Part shown: positions 54,802 through 64,000 of the stretch, piece after piece
Layout: the number at the start of each line of letters is the position of its first letter
How positions within the stretch are numbered: the stretch's first letter is position 1
From: Cupriavidus pauculus
GTDB taxonomy: Bacteria; Pseudomonadota; Gammaproteobacteria; Burkholderiales; Burkholderiaceae
DNA length: 64,000 nucleotides
NCBI RefSeq assembly: GCF_003854935.1
Contig: NZ_CP033969.1
Coordinates: forward strand, 806,001-870,000
Reading direction: 5' to 3'
Made by a program: the position numbers and the translations under genes
The notes under the pieces: model-generated
What the model saw: only the letters and a program-made list of their open reading frames with translations
Databases searched by the model: none
What the model was told of the DNA's origin: nothing

Positions 54802-55308
54802 ATGGCCAAACTCGACATCCTCACCTACCCCGATCCTCGCCTGCACAAGGTGGCCAAGCCCGTGGCGGTGGTGGACGACCGCATCCGCCAGCTCGTCCGC
54901 GACATGGCCGAAACCATGTACGACGCGCCCGGCATCGGCCTGGCCGCCACGCAGGTGGACGTGCACGAGCGCGTGATCACCATCGACATTTCCGAGACGC
55001 GCGACCAGCTCATGGTCTTCATCAACCCCGAGGTGGTCTGGGCCAGCGACAACCGCAAGGTCTGGGAAGAGGGCTGCCTGTCGGTGCCGGAAGTCTATGA
55101 CCGCGTGGAGCGGCCGGACCGCGTCAAGGTGCGCGCGCTGAACGAGAAGGGCGAGACCTTCGAGATCGACGCCGACGACCTGCTGGCTGTATGTATACAG
55201 CACGAGATCGATCACCTGGACGGCAAGGTCTTCGTCGAATACCTGTCGCCGCTCAAGCTCAACCGCATCAGGAGCAAGCTCCAGAAGCGCGTGCGCGCCC
55301 GCATGTGA
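54802..55308 (+). CDS. def: Peptide deformylase
   Basis: 168 aa. Removes the N-formyl group from nascent proteins. All three motifs are present: GIGLAATQV (GxGLAAxQ), EGCLSVP with the metal-ligand Cys, and QHEIDHLDG (HExxH-type His-Glu-His). The ATG at 54802 ([14 protein letters not shown]) is preferred to an upstream TTG reading. It is followed by fmt, its functional partner, 116 bp downstream on the same strand. Confidence 0.97.
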   Translation: MAKLDILTYPDPRLHKVAKPVAVVDDRIRQLVRDMAETMYDAPGIGLAATQVDVHERVITIDISETRDQLMVFINPEVVWASDNRKVWEEGCLSVPEVYDRVERPDRVKVRALNEKGETFEIDADDLLAVCIQHEIDHLDGKVFVEYLSPLKLNRIRSKLQKRVRARM

Positions 55309-55424
55309 GGATGTAACAGGGGGCGGCCACCGGCGGTGGCGTCTGCTATCGTTACACCTTCCAACGCTTCATCCCGTACCGGCCGCCATGCGGCCGGTGT
55401 CGTTTCCACACGCGGATTTCTGTC

Positions 55425-56429
55425 ATGACTCAAGCCCAGCCACTGCGCGTCGCGTTTGCCGGCACCCCCGAATTCGCGCGCGCGGCCCTTGAGGCCATCC
55501 ACGCCGCCGGGTTTCCGGTGGTGGCCGTCCTGACCCAGCCGGACCGCCCCGCCGGGCGGGGCATGCAGTTGCAGGCCAGCCCGGTCAAGCAGTTTGCCAT
55601 CGAGCAGGGCCTGGGCCCGCTGCTGCAGCCGCGCTCGCTGCGCCGCCACGGCAAGTACCCCGAGGAAGCCGGCGCCGCCGTCGACACGCTGGCCGACATC
55701 GCGCCCGACGTGATGGTGGTGGCCGCCTACGGCCTGATCCTGCCGGCCGAAGTCCTGGATCTGCCGCGCCATGGGTGCCTGAACATCCACGCCTCGCTGC
55801 TGCCGCGCTGGCGCGGCGCGGCGCCGATCCACCGTGCCATCGAGGCCGGCGATGCCGAGACCGGCATCACGCTGATGCAGATGGACGAGGGGCTCGACAC
55901 CGGCGCGATGCTGTCGCGCGAGGCGGTGCCGATCGGCCCGCTGGACAGCACCGGCACGCTCCACGACACGCTGGCCGAACTGGGCGGGCGCATGATCGTC
56001 GACGCGCTGCGCCAGTTGGCCGCCGCCCAGCCGCTGGCCGCCACACCGCAGCCCGAGGCGGGCGTGACCTACGCCGAAAAGATCGCCAAGGACGAAGCGC
56101 CGCTGGACCTGACCCGTCCGGCCGCCGCGCTGGCCAACCAGGTGCGCGCGTTCAACCCGTTCCCGGGCGCGACGATCCAGGTGGGCGACACGCTGATCAA
56201 GTGCTGGCAGGCGCTGCCGCTGGCCGCCGCGACGAGCCTGCCGCATCCGCCGGGCACCGTGCTGGCGGCCGACGCCGCCGGCGTGATCATCGCGTGCGGC
56301 GGGGGCAGCGCATTGCAGGTGACCGAACTCCAGAAGCCGGGCGGCCGCCGCCAGCCGGCCCAGCAATTCCTGCAGGGCATGCCGCTGCCCCCCGGCACGC
56401 GCTGCCAGGTCCCCGGCACGCCCGGCTGA
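55425..56429 (+). CDS. fmt: Methionyl-tRNA formyltransferase
   Basis: 334 aa. Transfers a formyl group from 10-formyl-THF to initiator Met-tRNA. The N-terminal domain has [15 protein letters not shown] and the folate site [20 protein letters not shown] with the catalytic Asn-His, then [16 protein letters not shown] with the catalytic Asp. The C-terminal OB-like domain covers about 215-334. It is downstream of def as in most proteobacteria. A 116-bp gap separates the genes, so an internal promoter is possible. Confidence 0.97.
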   Translation: MTQAQPLRVAFAGTPEFARAALEAIHAAGFPVVAVLTQPDRPAGRGMQLQASPVKQFAIEQGLGPLLQPRSLRRHGKYPEEAGAAVDTLADIAPDVMVVAAYGLILPAEVLDLPRHGCLNIHASLLPRWRGAAPIHRAIEAGDAETGITLMQMDEGLDTGAMLSREAVPIGPLDSTGTLHDTLAELGGRMIVDALRQLAAAQPLAATPQPEAGVTYAEKIAKDEAPLDLTRPAAALANQVRAFNPFPGATIQVGDTLIKCWQALPLAAATSLPHPPGTVLAADAAGVIIACGGGSALQVTELQKPGGRRQPAQQFLQGMPLPPGTRCQVPGTPG

Positions 56430-56609
56430 CCTGCAAGGCCCGGGGCGGCGCCTGAGACACTTCCCGCGCCCCGCCCGCCCGGCGCACCCCGCCGCCAAAA
56501 CCCTGCCGCCGACATTGAATTTCCGCGGCCCGGACCCTATCTAACGGTCATCGCGTCCCGCAGGGGCGGGTACGCGCGTGATCGAAACGATCGTTCTGGA
56601 GAGCAAGCC

Positions 56610-57470
56610 ATGTTCAACTGGGTCAAGACCTTCATGCTGATGGCCGCCATCACGGCGCTGTTCATCGTCATCGGCGGAATGATCGGCGGACGCAGCGGCA
56701 TGATGTTCGCGCTGCTGATCGCGCTCGGCATGAACTTCTTTTCTTACTGGTTCTCGGACAAGATGGTCCTGCGCATGTACAACGCGCAGGAAGTGGATGC
56801 CAGCACCGCGCCGCAGTTCTACAACATGGTGCGGGACCTGGCGCAGCGCGCACAGCTGCCCATGCCGCGCGTGTACCTGATCAACGAGGACGCGCCGAAC
56901 GCGTTTGCCACGGGCCGCAACCCCGAGCACGCGGCGCTGGCCGCCACGACCGGCATCCTGCGCGTGCTGTCCGACCGCGAATTGCGCGGCGTGATGGCGC
57001 ACGAACTGGCGCACGTGAAGCACCGCGACATCCTGACGTCGACCATCGCCGCCACCATGGCCGGCGCCATCTCGGCCCTGGCCAACATGGCGATGTTCTT
57101 CGGCGGGCGCGACGAGAACGGCAACCGGAGCAACCCGATCGCCGGCATCGCCGTGGCCATCCTGGCGCCGCTGGCCGCGTCGCTGATCCAGATGGCGATC
57201 TCGCGGGCGCGCGAGTTCGAGGCCGACCGCGGCGGCGCCGAGATCAGCGGCGACCCGCAGGCGCTGGCCGCCGCGCTGGACAAGATCCACCGCTACGCGC
57301 AGGGCATCCCGTTCCAGGCGGCCGAGGCGCACCCGGCCACCGCGCAGATGATGATCATGAACCCGCTGTCGGGCGGGGCCGTGGCCAACCTGTTCTCGAC
57401 CCACCCGGCCACCGAGGAACGCATTGCGCGCCTGATGCACATGGCCCAGACCGGCACGTATCCGGCCTGA
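56610..57470 (+). CDS. htpX: Membrane zinc protease HtpX
   Basis: 286 aa. Two N-terminal transmembrane helices (about 5-22 and 28-50), the zinc motif [10 protein letters not shown] (HExxH), two further helices in the middle and the third ligand Glu in [13 protein letters not shown]. HtpX degrades damaged inner-membrane proteins during envelope stress. The ATG at 56610 follows CTGGAGAG. It sits between fmt and rsmB, with a terminator after it. Confidence 0.96.
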   Translation: MFNWVKTFMLMAAITALFIVIGGMIGGRSGMMFALLIALGMNFFSYWFSDKMVLRMYNAQEVDASTAPQFYNMVRDLAQRAQLPMPRVYLINEDAPNAFATGRNPEHAALAATTGILRVLSDRELRGVMAHELAHVKHRDILTSTIAATMAGAISALANMAMFFGGRDENGNRSNPIAGIAVAILAPLAASLIQMAISRAREFEADRGGAEISGDPQALAAALDKIHRYAQGIPFQAAEAHPATAQMMIMNPLSGGAVANLFSTHPATEERIARLMHMAQTGTYPA

Positions 57471-57492
57471 CGCCCCGCGACTCCGGGTAAAC

Positions 57493-57530
57493 TGCCCGCT
57501 GAGTTCCCTCCGGAACCGGCGGGCATTTTT
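57493..57530 (+). terminator. Terminator of htpX
   Basis: Stem GCCCGC...GCGGGC enclosing an inner stem GTTCC-ctcc-GGAAC, followed by a T-tract. Confidence 0.85.
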
Positions 57531-57572
57531 GTGCCCGCGCCATTCCCCGACGTTGCCTGACAGATTTTTCCC

Positions 57573-58946
57573 ATGCGCCTGCCTCACGATTCCCTTGCCT
57601 TCCAGATGCTCGGTGCCGCCGCGGCCGTTCGCGGCGTGCACGAAGGCACGGCCCTGCCGCAGGCCCTCGAAGACGTAGCCACCCAGTTGCGGCTGGACCG
57701 CGTGCGCGACGCCGCCACGCGCGGCGCGATCCAGGACCTGGCCTACCGCTCGGTGCGCCTGTTCGGCACCACGCGCGCGCTGGTCACCGAACTGGTGACG
57801 CGCCCGCCCGGCGCCCTTGTCGATTCGCTGCTGGCCGTGGCGCTGGCGCTGCTGATCGAGGGCGAGGACGGCGACGGCAGCAAGGTAGGCCGCGGCGGCT
57901 ATGCCGCGTTCACCGTGGTCGACCAGGCCGTCAGCGCGGCGGCGTCCGAGCCCAAGACCGCGCATGCGCGGGGGCTGGTCAACGCGGTGCTGCGTCGATT
58001 CCTGCGCGAGCGCCAGTCGCTGATGCCGAAGGTCATGGCCGATGACGAAGCGCGCTGGAACCTGCCCGCGTGGTGGCTGGCGCAACTGCGCGGCGCCTAT
58101 CCGGACCAGTGGATGGCGCTGGCCGAGCGCGTCAACGCGCGGCCGCCGATGACGCTGCGCGTCAACACCCGGCGCATCTCGGTGGCCGATTACCTGCAGG
58201 CGCTTGCCAACGCCGGGCTGGCCGGCGTGGCCGTGGGCGACCAGGCCGTGCGGCTGGTGCGCGCGTTCCCGGTGACGCAGATCCCCGGCTTTGCCGAGGG
58301 CGACGTGTCGGTGCAGGACGCCGGCGCGCAACTGGCCGCGCCGCTGTGCGAGGTGGCCGATGGCATGCGCGTGCTCGACGCCTGCGCCGCGCCGGGCGGC
58401 AAGACCGGTCACCTGCTGGAGCTGGCCGACATCCACGTCACGGCCGTGGAAAGCGACGCCGACCGCGCCGCGCGCATCCACGACAACCTGGCGCGGCTGG
58501 GTCAGCGTGCCGACGTGATCGTCGGCGATGCGAGCCGTCCGAAGGACTGGTGGGACGGACAGCCGTTCGACCGCATCCTGGCCGACGTGCCGTGCTCCGC
58601 GTCGGGCATCGTGCGGCGCCATCCCGATATCCGCTGGCTGCGGCGCGAATCGGACGTGGCCAGGCTCATGACCGAGCAGCGGCGCATCGTCTCGCAGCTC
58701 TGGCCGCTGCTGAAGCCGGGCGGCATCCTGGTCTACGTGACCTGTTCTATTTTCCCAACGGAAGGCGAGGCGCAGGCGCGCTGGTTTGGTGCGCAGCTTC
58801 CAGATGCGATACGATTGCAGGCGCCGGGGCAACTGCTGCCCGGCATCGAGGCGCCTGAAACGGCCGGTCGCGGGATTGCCGGCCAGGCAAGCCTGCCATC
58901 GGACCACGATGGCTTCTACTACGCCCGCTTCCAGAAACGCGCCTGA
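57573..58946 (+). CDS. rsmB: 16S rRNA (cytosine-967-C5) methyltransferase
   Basis: 457 aa. The N-terminal NusB-like RNA-binding domain (about 1-165) is followed by a methyltransferase domain with the SAM motif DACAAPGGKTGHLLEL and the two Cys motifs, DVPCSASGIVRRHPD and YVTCSIFPTEGEAQ. Both the catalytic and release cysteines are therefore present. It methylates C967 in the 30S subunit. It starts a five-gene run (rsmB, DUF4390, NtrY-like, regulator) seen in many Burkholderiales. Confidence 0.96.
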   Translation: MRLPHDSLAFQMLGAAAAVRGVHEGTALPQALEDVATQLRLDRVRDAATRGAIQDLAYRSVRLFGTTRALVTELVTRPPGALVDSLLAVALALLIEGEDGDGSKVGRGGYAAFTVVDQAVSAAASEPKTAHARGLVNAVLRRFLRERQSLMPKVMADDEARWNLPAWWLAQLRGAYPDQWMALAERVNARPPMTLRVNTRRISVADYLQALANAGLAGVAVGDQAVRLVRAFPVTQIPGFAEGDVSVQDAGAQLAAPLCEVADGMRVLDACAAPGGKTGHLLELADIHVTAVESDADRAARIHDNLARLGQRADVIVGDASRPKDWWDGQPFDRILADVPCSASGIVRRHPDIRWLRRESDVARLMTEQRRIVSQLWPLLKPGGILVYVTCSIFPTEGEAQARWFGAQLPDAIRLQAPGQLLPGIEAPETAGRGIAGQASLPSDHDGFYYARFQKRA

Positions 58947-58958
58947 ACCCATCCACCC

Positions 58959-59791
58959 ATGCCCAGCCTGCTGCGCCTGTTCGTCCTACGTGCCCCCGGC
59001 CGCGCGGTGCGCGGATGGCCGGCAGCACCGCTGGCCGGCGCGTGGGGGCTGTGCCGCGCGTGGTATGCCGTGGCGCTGCTGATGCTGGCGCTGCTGGTGC
59101 ACGTGCCCCATGCCAGCGCGCAGCTGATCGAGACCACCGAGGCGCGCATCGACTACCAGGACGGCGGCTTCGAGCTTGCCGCGGCGTTCGACTTCGACCT
59201 GCCGCCGGCGCTGGAAGACGCGCTGCATAAAGGCATCTCGCTCTATTTCGTCGTCGACTTCCAGTTGTCGCGCGCGCGCTGGTACTGGTTCGACGAGAAG
59301 CCGGTCAACACGTCGCGCGCCGTGCGGCTGTCGTACCAGCCGCTGACGCGGCAGTACCGGGTCTCCACCGGCGGCCTGCAACTGCCGTTCAACCGCCTGA
59401 AGGGCGCGCTGCAGTTCATCCAGCAGGTGCGCGGCTGGCGCGTGTTCGAGCGCCGGGACGTCAAGCTGGGCGAGACTTATCACGCCGAGACACGCATGCG
59501 GCTGGACCTCTCGCAGCTGCCCAAGCCGTTCCAGATCAACGCGGTGAATACGCGCGACTGGAACCTGTCGTCGGACTGGAAGCGCTTCAACTACACGGTG
59601 CCGACGAATCTCGACGCGCCGCCACCCCCGCCGCCGCCCGCGCCCCCCGTGGCGCCACCCGCGCCGCCGGCCATGCCGGGATCGGCGCCCGCGCCCGCGT
59701 CGGCCCCGTCGGCCGAGGTGCGCACGCCGTTCGCGCAGACCGTGTCGAACGTGCTGTCGCCCAACCAACTGGTCCAGCCGGCCAGCCAGCC

Positions 59792-59795
<4 letters not shown>
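58959..59795 (+). CDS. DUF4390 envelope protein
   Basis: 278 aa, 12 bp after rsmB. One N-terminal hydrophobic segment (about 35-52, AVALLMLALLVHVPHASAQ) that could act as a signal peptide. Then comes the DUF4390 pattern TTEARIDYQDGGFELAAAFDFDLPPALEDALHKGI, SLYFVVDFQLSRARWYWFDEK and LSYQPLTRQYRVSTGGLQ. The end is a Pro/Ala tract (about 215-245). Its stop overlaps the kinase start (ATGA), so it may be functionally coupled with the NtrY-like kinase. The function is unknown. Confidence 0.9.
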
Positions 59796-62254
<2,459 letters not shown>

Positions 62255-62311
62255 TCAATCTAGCGCACCGGCGCCTCCGGTCTGCGCTGCGGTGGGGTTA
62301 AGAGGGGAAGT

Positions 62312-63028
62312 ATGGCAACGATCCTCGTAGTCGATGACGAAATGGGAATCCGGGAACTGCTCTCGGAGATCCTCAGTGACGAAGGACATGTGGTCGAGCT
62401 GGCGGAAAACGCCCAGAAGGCGCGCGAATTCCGCGCGCAGGCCACACCCGACCTGGTGCTGCTCGATATCTGGATGCCGGATACCGACGGCGTCACGCTG
62501 CTCAAGGAGTGGTCGGCGCAAGGCTATCTGACGATGCCGGTGATCATGATGTCCGGCCACGCCACGATCGATACCGCCGTGGAAGCGACCAAGATCGGCG
62601 CGCTGAACTTCCTGGAAAAGCCCATCGCGCTGCAGAAGCTGCTGTCGGCCGTGGAAGCCGGGCTGGCCCGCGGCGTCGAGCGCCCGCGCACCGCCCCCGT
62701 GGCCGCCGCCCCGATGACGCCGTCCGGCACGCCCGAAGCGCCCGGCACCGTCGCCGCGCCGGCCGAGACGCCCGCCGAGACCGCCACCAACGGCAACCCG
62801 TCGCGCGGCGTGCCCGAGGGCGAGATGCAGTTCTCGTTCGACATGCCGCTGCGCGAAGCACGCGACCTGTTCGAACGGGCCTACTTCGAATACCACCTGG
62901 TGCGCGAACACGGCAGCATGACGCGCGTGGCCGAGAAAACGGGCCTGGAGCGCACGCACCTCTACCGCAAGCTCAAGCAGCTTGGCGTGGAACTGGGCCG
63001 CAACAAGCCCGAGCCAACCGAGCAGTAA
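62312..63028 (+). CDS. NtrX-like response regulator lacking the AAA+ domain
   Basis: 238 aa, about half the length of NtrX. Receiver 1-120 (VDDEMGI, phospho-acceptor Asp52 in LLDIWMPDTDG, Lys103 in FLEKPI). Then comes a Pro/Ala/Thr-rich linker (about 122-175), then a Fis-type HTH (180-226: REARDLFERAYFEYHL, RVAEKTGLERTHLYRKLKQLGV) that is the NtrX C-terminus. There is no sigma54-interacting AAA+ segment (no GESGTGKE or GAFTGA), and no sign of a frameshift: the frame is continuous with normal codon usage. The layout (receiver, Pro-rich hinge, Fis HTH) is that of RegA/ActR regulators. It follows the NtrY-like kinase with a good AGAGGGGAAG ribosome site. Confidence 0.92.
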   Translation: MATILVVDDEMGIRELLSEILSDEGHVVELAENAQKAREFRAQATPDLVLLDIWMPDTDGVTLLKEWSAQGYLTMPVIMMSGHATIDTAVEATKIGALNFLEKPIALQKLLSAVEAGLARGVERPRTAPVAAAPMTPSGTPEAPGTVAAPAETPAETATNGNPSRGVPEGEMQFSFDMPLREARDLFERAYFEYHLVREHGSMTRVAEKTGLERTHLYRKLKQLGVELGRNKPEPTEQ

Positions 63029-63086
63029 GCGCCGCTCAGAAAACGCTTGACGCGTCCGGTCCCGCCCGTTATAGTTTCGCTTCTTT

Positions 63087-63162
63087 GGCCCGGTAGCTCA
63101 GTCGGTAGAGCAGAGGATTGAAAATCCTTGTGTCGGCGGTTCGATTCCGTCCCAGGCCACCA
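63087..63162 (+). tRNA. tRNA-Phe (GAA)
   Basis: 76 nt with encoded CCA. The D-arm (AGCTCAGTCGGTAGAGC), anticodon loop TTGAAAA with GAA at 63120-63122 and T-arm GGCGG-TTCGATT-CCGTC all form. The acceptor stem GGCCCGG / CCAGGCC has a mismatch at C5-A68, where G would be expected. A hairpin terminator follows at 63171. Confidence 0.95.
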
Positions 63163-63170
63163 GAATTCGC

Positions 63171-63197
63171 AAACGGACGCTTTGGCGTCCGTTTTTG
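63171..63197 (+). terminator. Terminator after tRNA-Phe
   Basis: Stem AAACGGACGC-tttg-GCGTCCGTTT, then T-rich tail. Confidence 0.9.
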
Positions 63198-63480
63198 TTT
63201 TGCGTCGCAGTTCCGTCGCGTGCTCTCGCCCGAGAGCCACCATCCACGCCACATCTCCTGGCATTCAGCTAGACCCATCCCGCTGCACGAAGCCGAAGTC
63301 TTCGGCTCATCGCTCGCACGCCAAAAATCCTGCTGCCGTCAGCTCTGCTGACGAGTGTCAACGAACGGACCTGCCAGCCAGTAGTACGGTTCGAACGCTG
63401 CACGTCGGCTGTGCCTGGCGCAAGCGGCAAAACTAATATTCGTGCTGAAAAACTAATAAAAAACGTATAATAGGGTCTCC
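63198..63480. other. Spacer between tRNA terminator and toxin gene
   Basis: About 280 bp without a convincing gene; short frames on both strands cross the tRNA and look spurious. Its last 60 bp are AT-rich, unlike the surrounding chromosome, and carry the toxin-antitoxin promoter. No integrase gene is visible before the window ends. Confidence 0.6.
63429..63471 (+). promoter_or_regulatory. Toxin-antitoxin promoter with direct repeats
   Basis: AAAACTAATA occurs at 63429-63438 and 63449-63458 (20-bp period) upstream of a perfect TATAAT (63466-63471), which lies only 9-10 bases before the toxin ATG. The repeats would overlap the -35 region and are probably the antitoxin operator. Confidence 0.65.
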
Positions 63481-63750
63481 ATGGAAAAGCCATTGGAAAA
63501 CACGATCCTCTGGTCGGTGAAGGCTGCCAAGGAGTTACGCAAGCTGGACCCTCAGCATCAGAGGCCGATACGCGATGGAGTGGACGCATTGAGGGGCATG
63601 CCGGACTGCGCCAACGTCAAGCAGCTTAAAGGCGAGACGTCCGGCTACAGGCTGCGGATTGGAAACTATCGCGTGATATTCGATTTCGATGGGAAGGTGA
63701 GGATCGTGTCGATACAGGAAGTGAAACTTCGAAACGAACAGACCTACTGA
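63481..63750 (+). CDS. RelE/ParE-family toxin (HigB-like order)
   Basis: 89 aa. The pattern ILWSVKAAKELRKLDPQHQRPIRDGVDAL, VKQLKGETSGYRLRIGNYRVIFDF and VRIVSIQEVK is that of RelE-type toxins, ribosome-dependent mRNA interferases. Basic Arg residues in the YRLRIGNYRV region are the usual catalytic zone. There is no ribosome site, and the TATAAT lies so close that the mRNA is probably leaderless. The antitoxin gene comes second, as in HigBA systems. Confidence 0.9.
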   Translation: MEKPLENTILWSVKAAKELRKLDPQHQRPIRDGVDALRGMPDCANVKQLKGETSGYRLRIGNYRVIFDFDGKVRIVSIQEVKLRNEQTY

Positions 63751-63808
63751 CAGACGGCCCGGAGCAAACCGGCCCCACCGCACCCACGCATATCAACAGG
63801 GGCATCCC

Positions 63809-64000
63809 ATGAACGCACCCAACAACTTCCAGATCATCCACGGCCCGGACGGCAAGCCGGAGTATGTGGTGGTCCCTTACGCCCAGTACATGGCTGAACG
63901 GCGCGCCGAGCGGCAGCGCGATCCCAACTACGTGCCGCACGAAGTGGTCAGCCGCGCTGTCGATGGCGCAACGCCGGTGAAGGCGTGGCGCGAACATCTG
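63809..64000 (+). CDS. XRE-type antitoxin (partial, cut by window end)
   Basis: First 64 residues only, open to the window end. The N-terminus (FQIIHGPDGKPEYVVVPYAQYMAE) and IPHEVV-like segment (VPHEVVSRAVDGATPVKAWREHL) are what precedes a Cro/C1 helix-turn-helix in antitoxins of RelE-type pairs; the HTH itself would lie beyond 64000. An AGGGG ribosome site precedes the ATG, 58 bp after the toxin stop. Confidence 0.82.
   Translation, partial: MNAPNNFQIIHGPDGKPEYVVVPYAQYMAERRAERQRDPNYVPHEVVSRAVDGATPVKAWREHL

Noticed and set aside
62962-63278. Minus-strand frames crossing tRNA-Phe, giving peptides such as GTESNRRHKDF
   Set aside because: These are the well-known spurious translations of tRNA genes; the tRNA is clear on the plus strand.

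Overview
The window is a GC-rich chromosomal segment of a betaproteobacterium, most likely Burkholderiaceae of the Cupriavidus/Ralstonia type. I base this on the mix of families (DUF2957 lipoproteins, HAE1 RND pumps, Tat-dependent TRAP binding protein, GTP-type PEP carboxykinase) and on the housekeeping block dprA - LysM protein - def - fmt - htpX - rsmB - DUF4390 - NtrY-like kinase - regulator. No species is claimed. Genes are densely packed, often with ATGA overlaps.

Region 1 (1-14865) looks catabolic or lipid-related. A minus-strand operon encodes a Baeyer-Villiger-type flavin monooxygenase, an SDR, an alpha/beta hydrolase and a PF10118 protein with diiron-like ligands. Divergent from it are a Tat-targeted lipoprotein plus GMC oxidoreductase, a PsrA-like TetR regulator, and a DUF1571 - DUF2957 - DUF2957 - OmpW envelope cassette. 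HypT-like LysR and MerR regulators flank it. This is the best candidate for a poorly described system: oxidation of a hydrophobic compound or fatty-acyl chain, coupled to an outer-membrane/lipoprotein route.

Region 2 (15027-34346) holds two RND efflux systems. The first is a complete tripartite pump with a divergent AcrR-like repressor and a clear promoter/operator. The second is an MdtAB-like pump without an outer-membrane gene. Between them lie a Tat-type ABC binding protein divergent from an OmpR-type two-component system, and an ExbB - DUF2149 - ChaN operon. A MOSC protein and a D-2-hydroxyacid dehydrogenase follow.

Region 3 (34863-46056) is about C3/C4 carboxylates: PEP carboxykinase, a Tat-dependent TRAP transporter, a cache-domain NarL-type two-component system, CstA (pyruvate transport family) and its small YbdD/YjiX partner.

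Region 4 (46312-48932) is accessory: a glycine-zipper protein, a Phd/VapC toxin-antitoxin pair, a small secreted protein built from repeats, and a LysR regulator. Region 5 (48991-63028) is housekeeping: topB, a thioredoxin-like protein, dprA, a LysM protein, def, fmt, htpX, rsmB, DUF4390, an NtrY-like kinase and an NtrX-like regulator lacking its AAA+ domain. The window ends with tRNA-Phe(GAA), whose acceptor stem has a mismatch, followed by a HigBA-like toxin-antitoxin pair. This may be the edge of an integrated element.

A hairpin repeat family (CCCCTCTCCCGC / GCGGGAGAGGGG) recurs at 1-52, 14887-14914, 25655-25800 and 36800-37175, always between genes.
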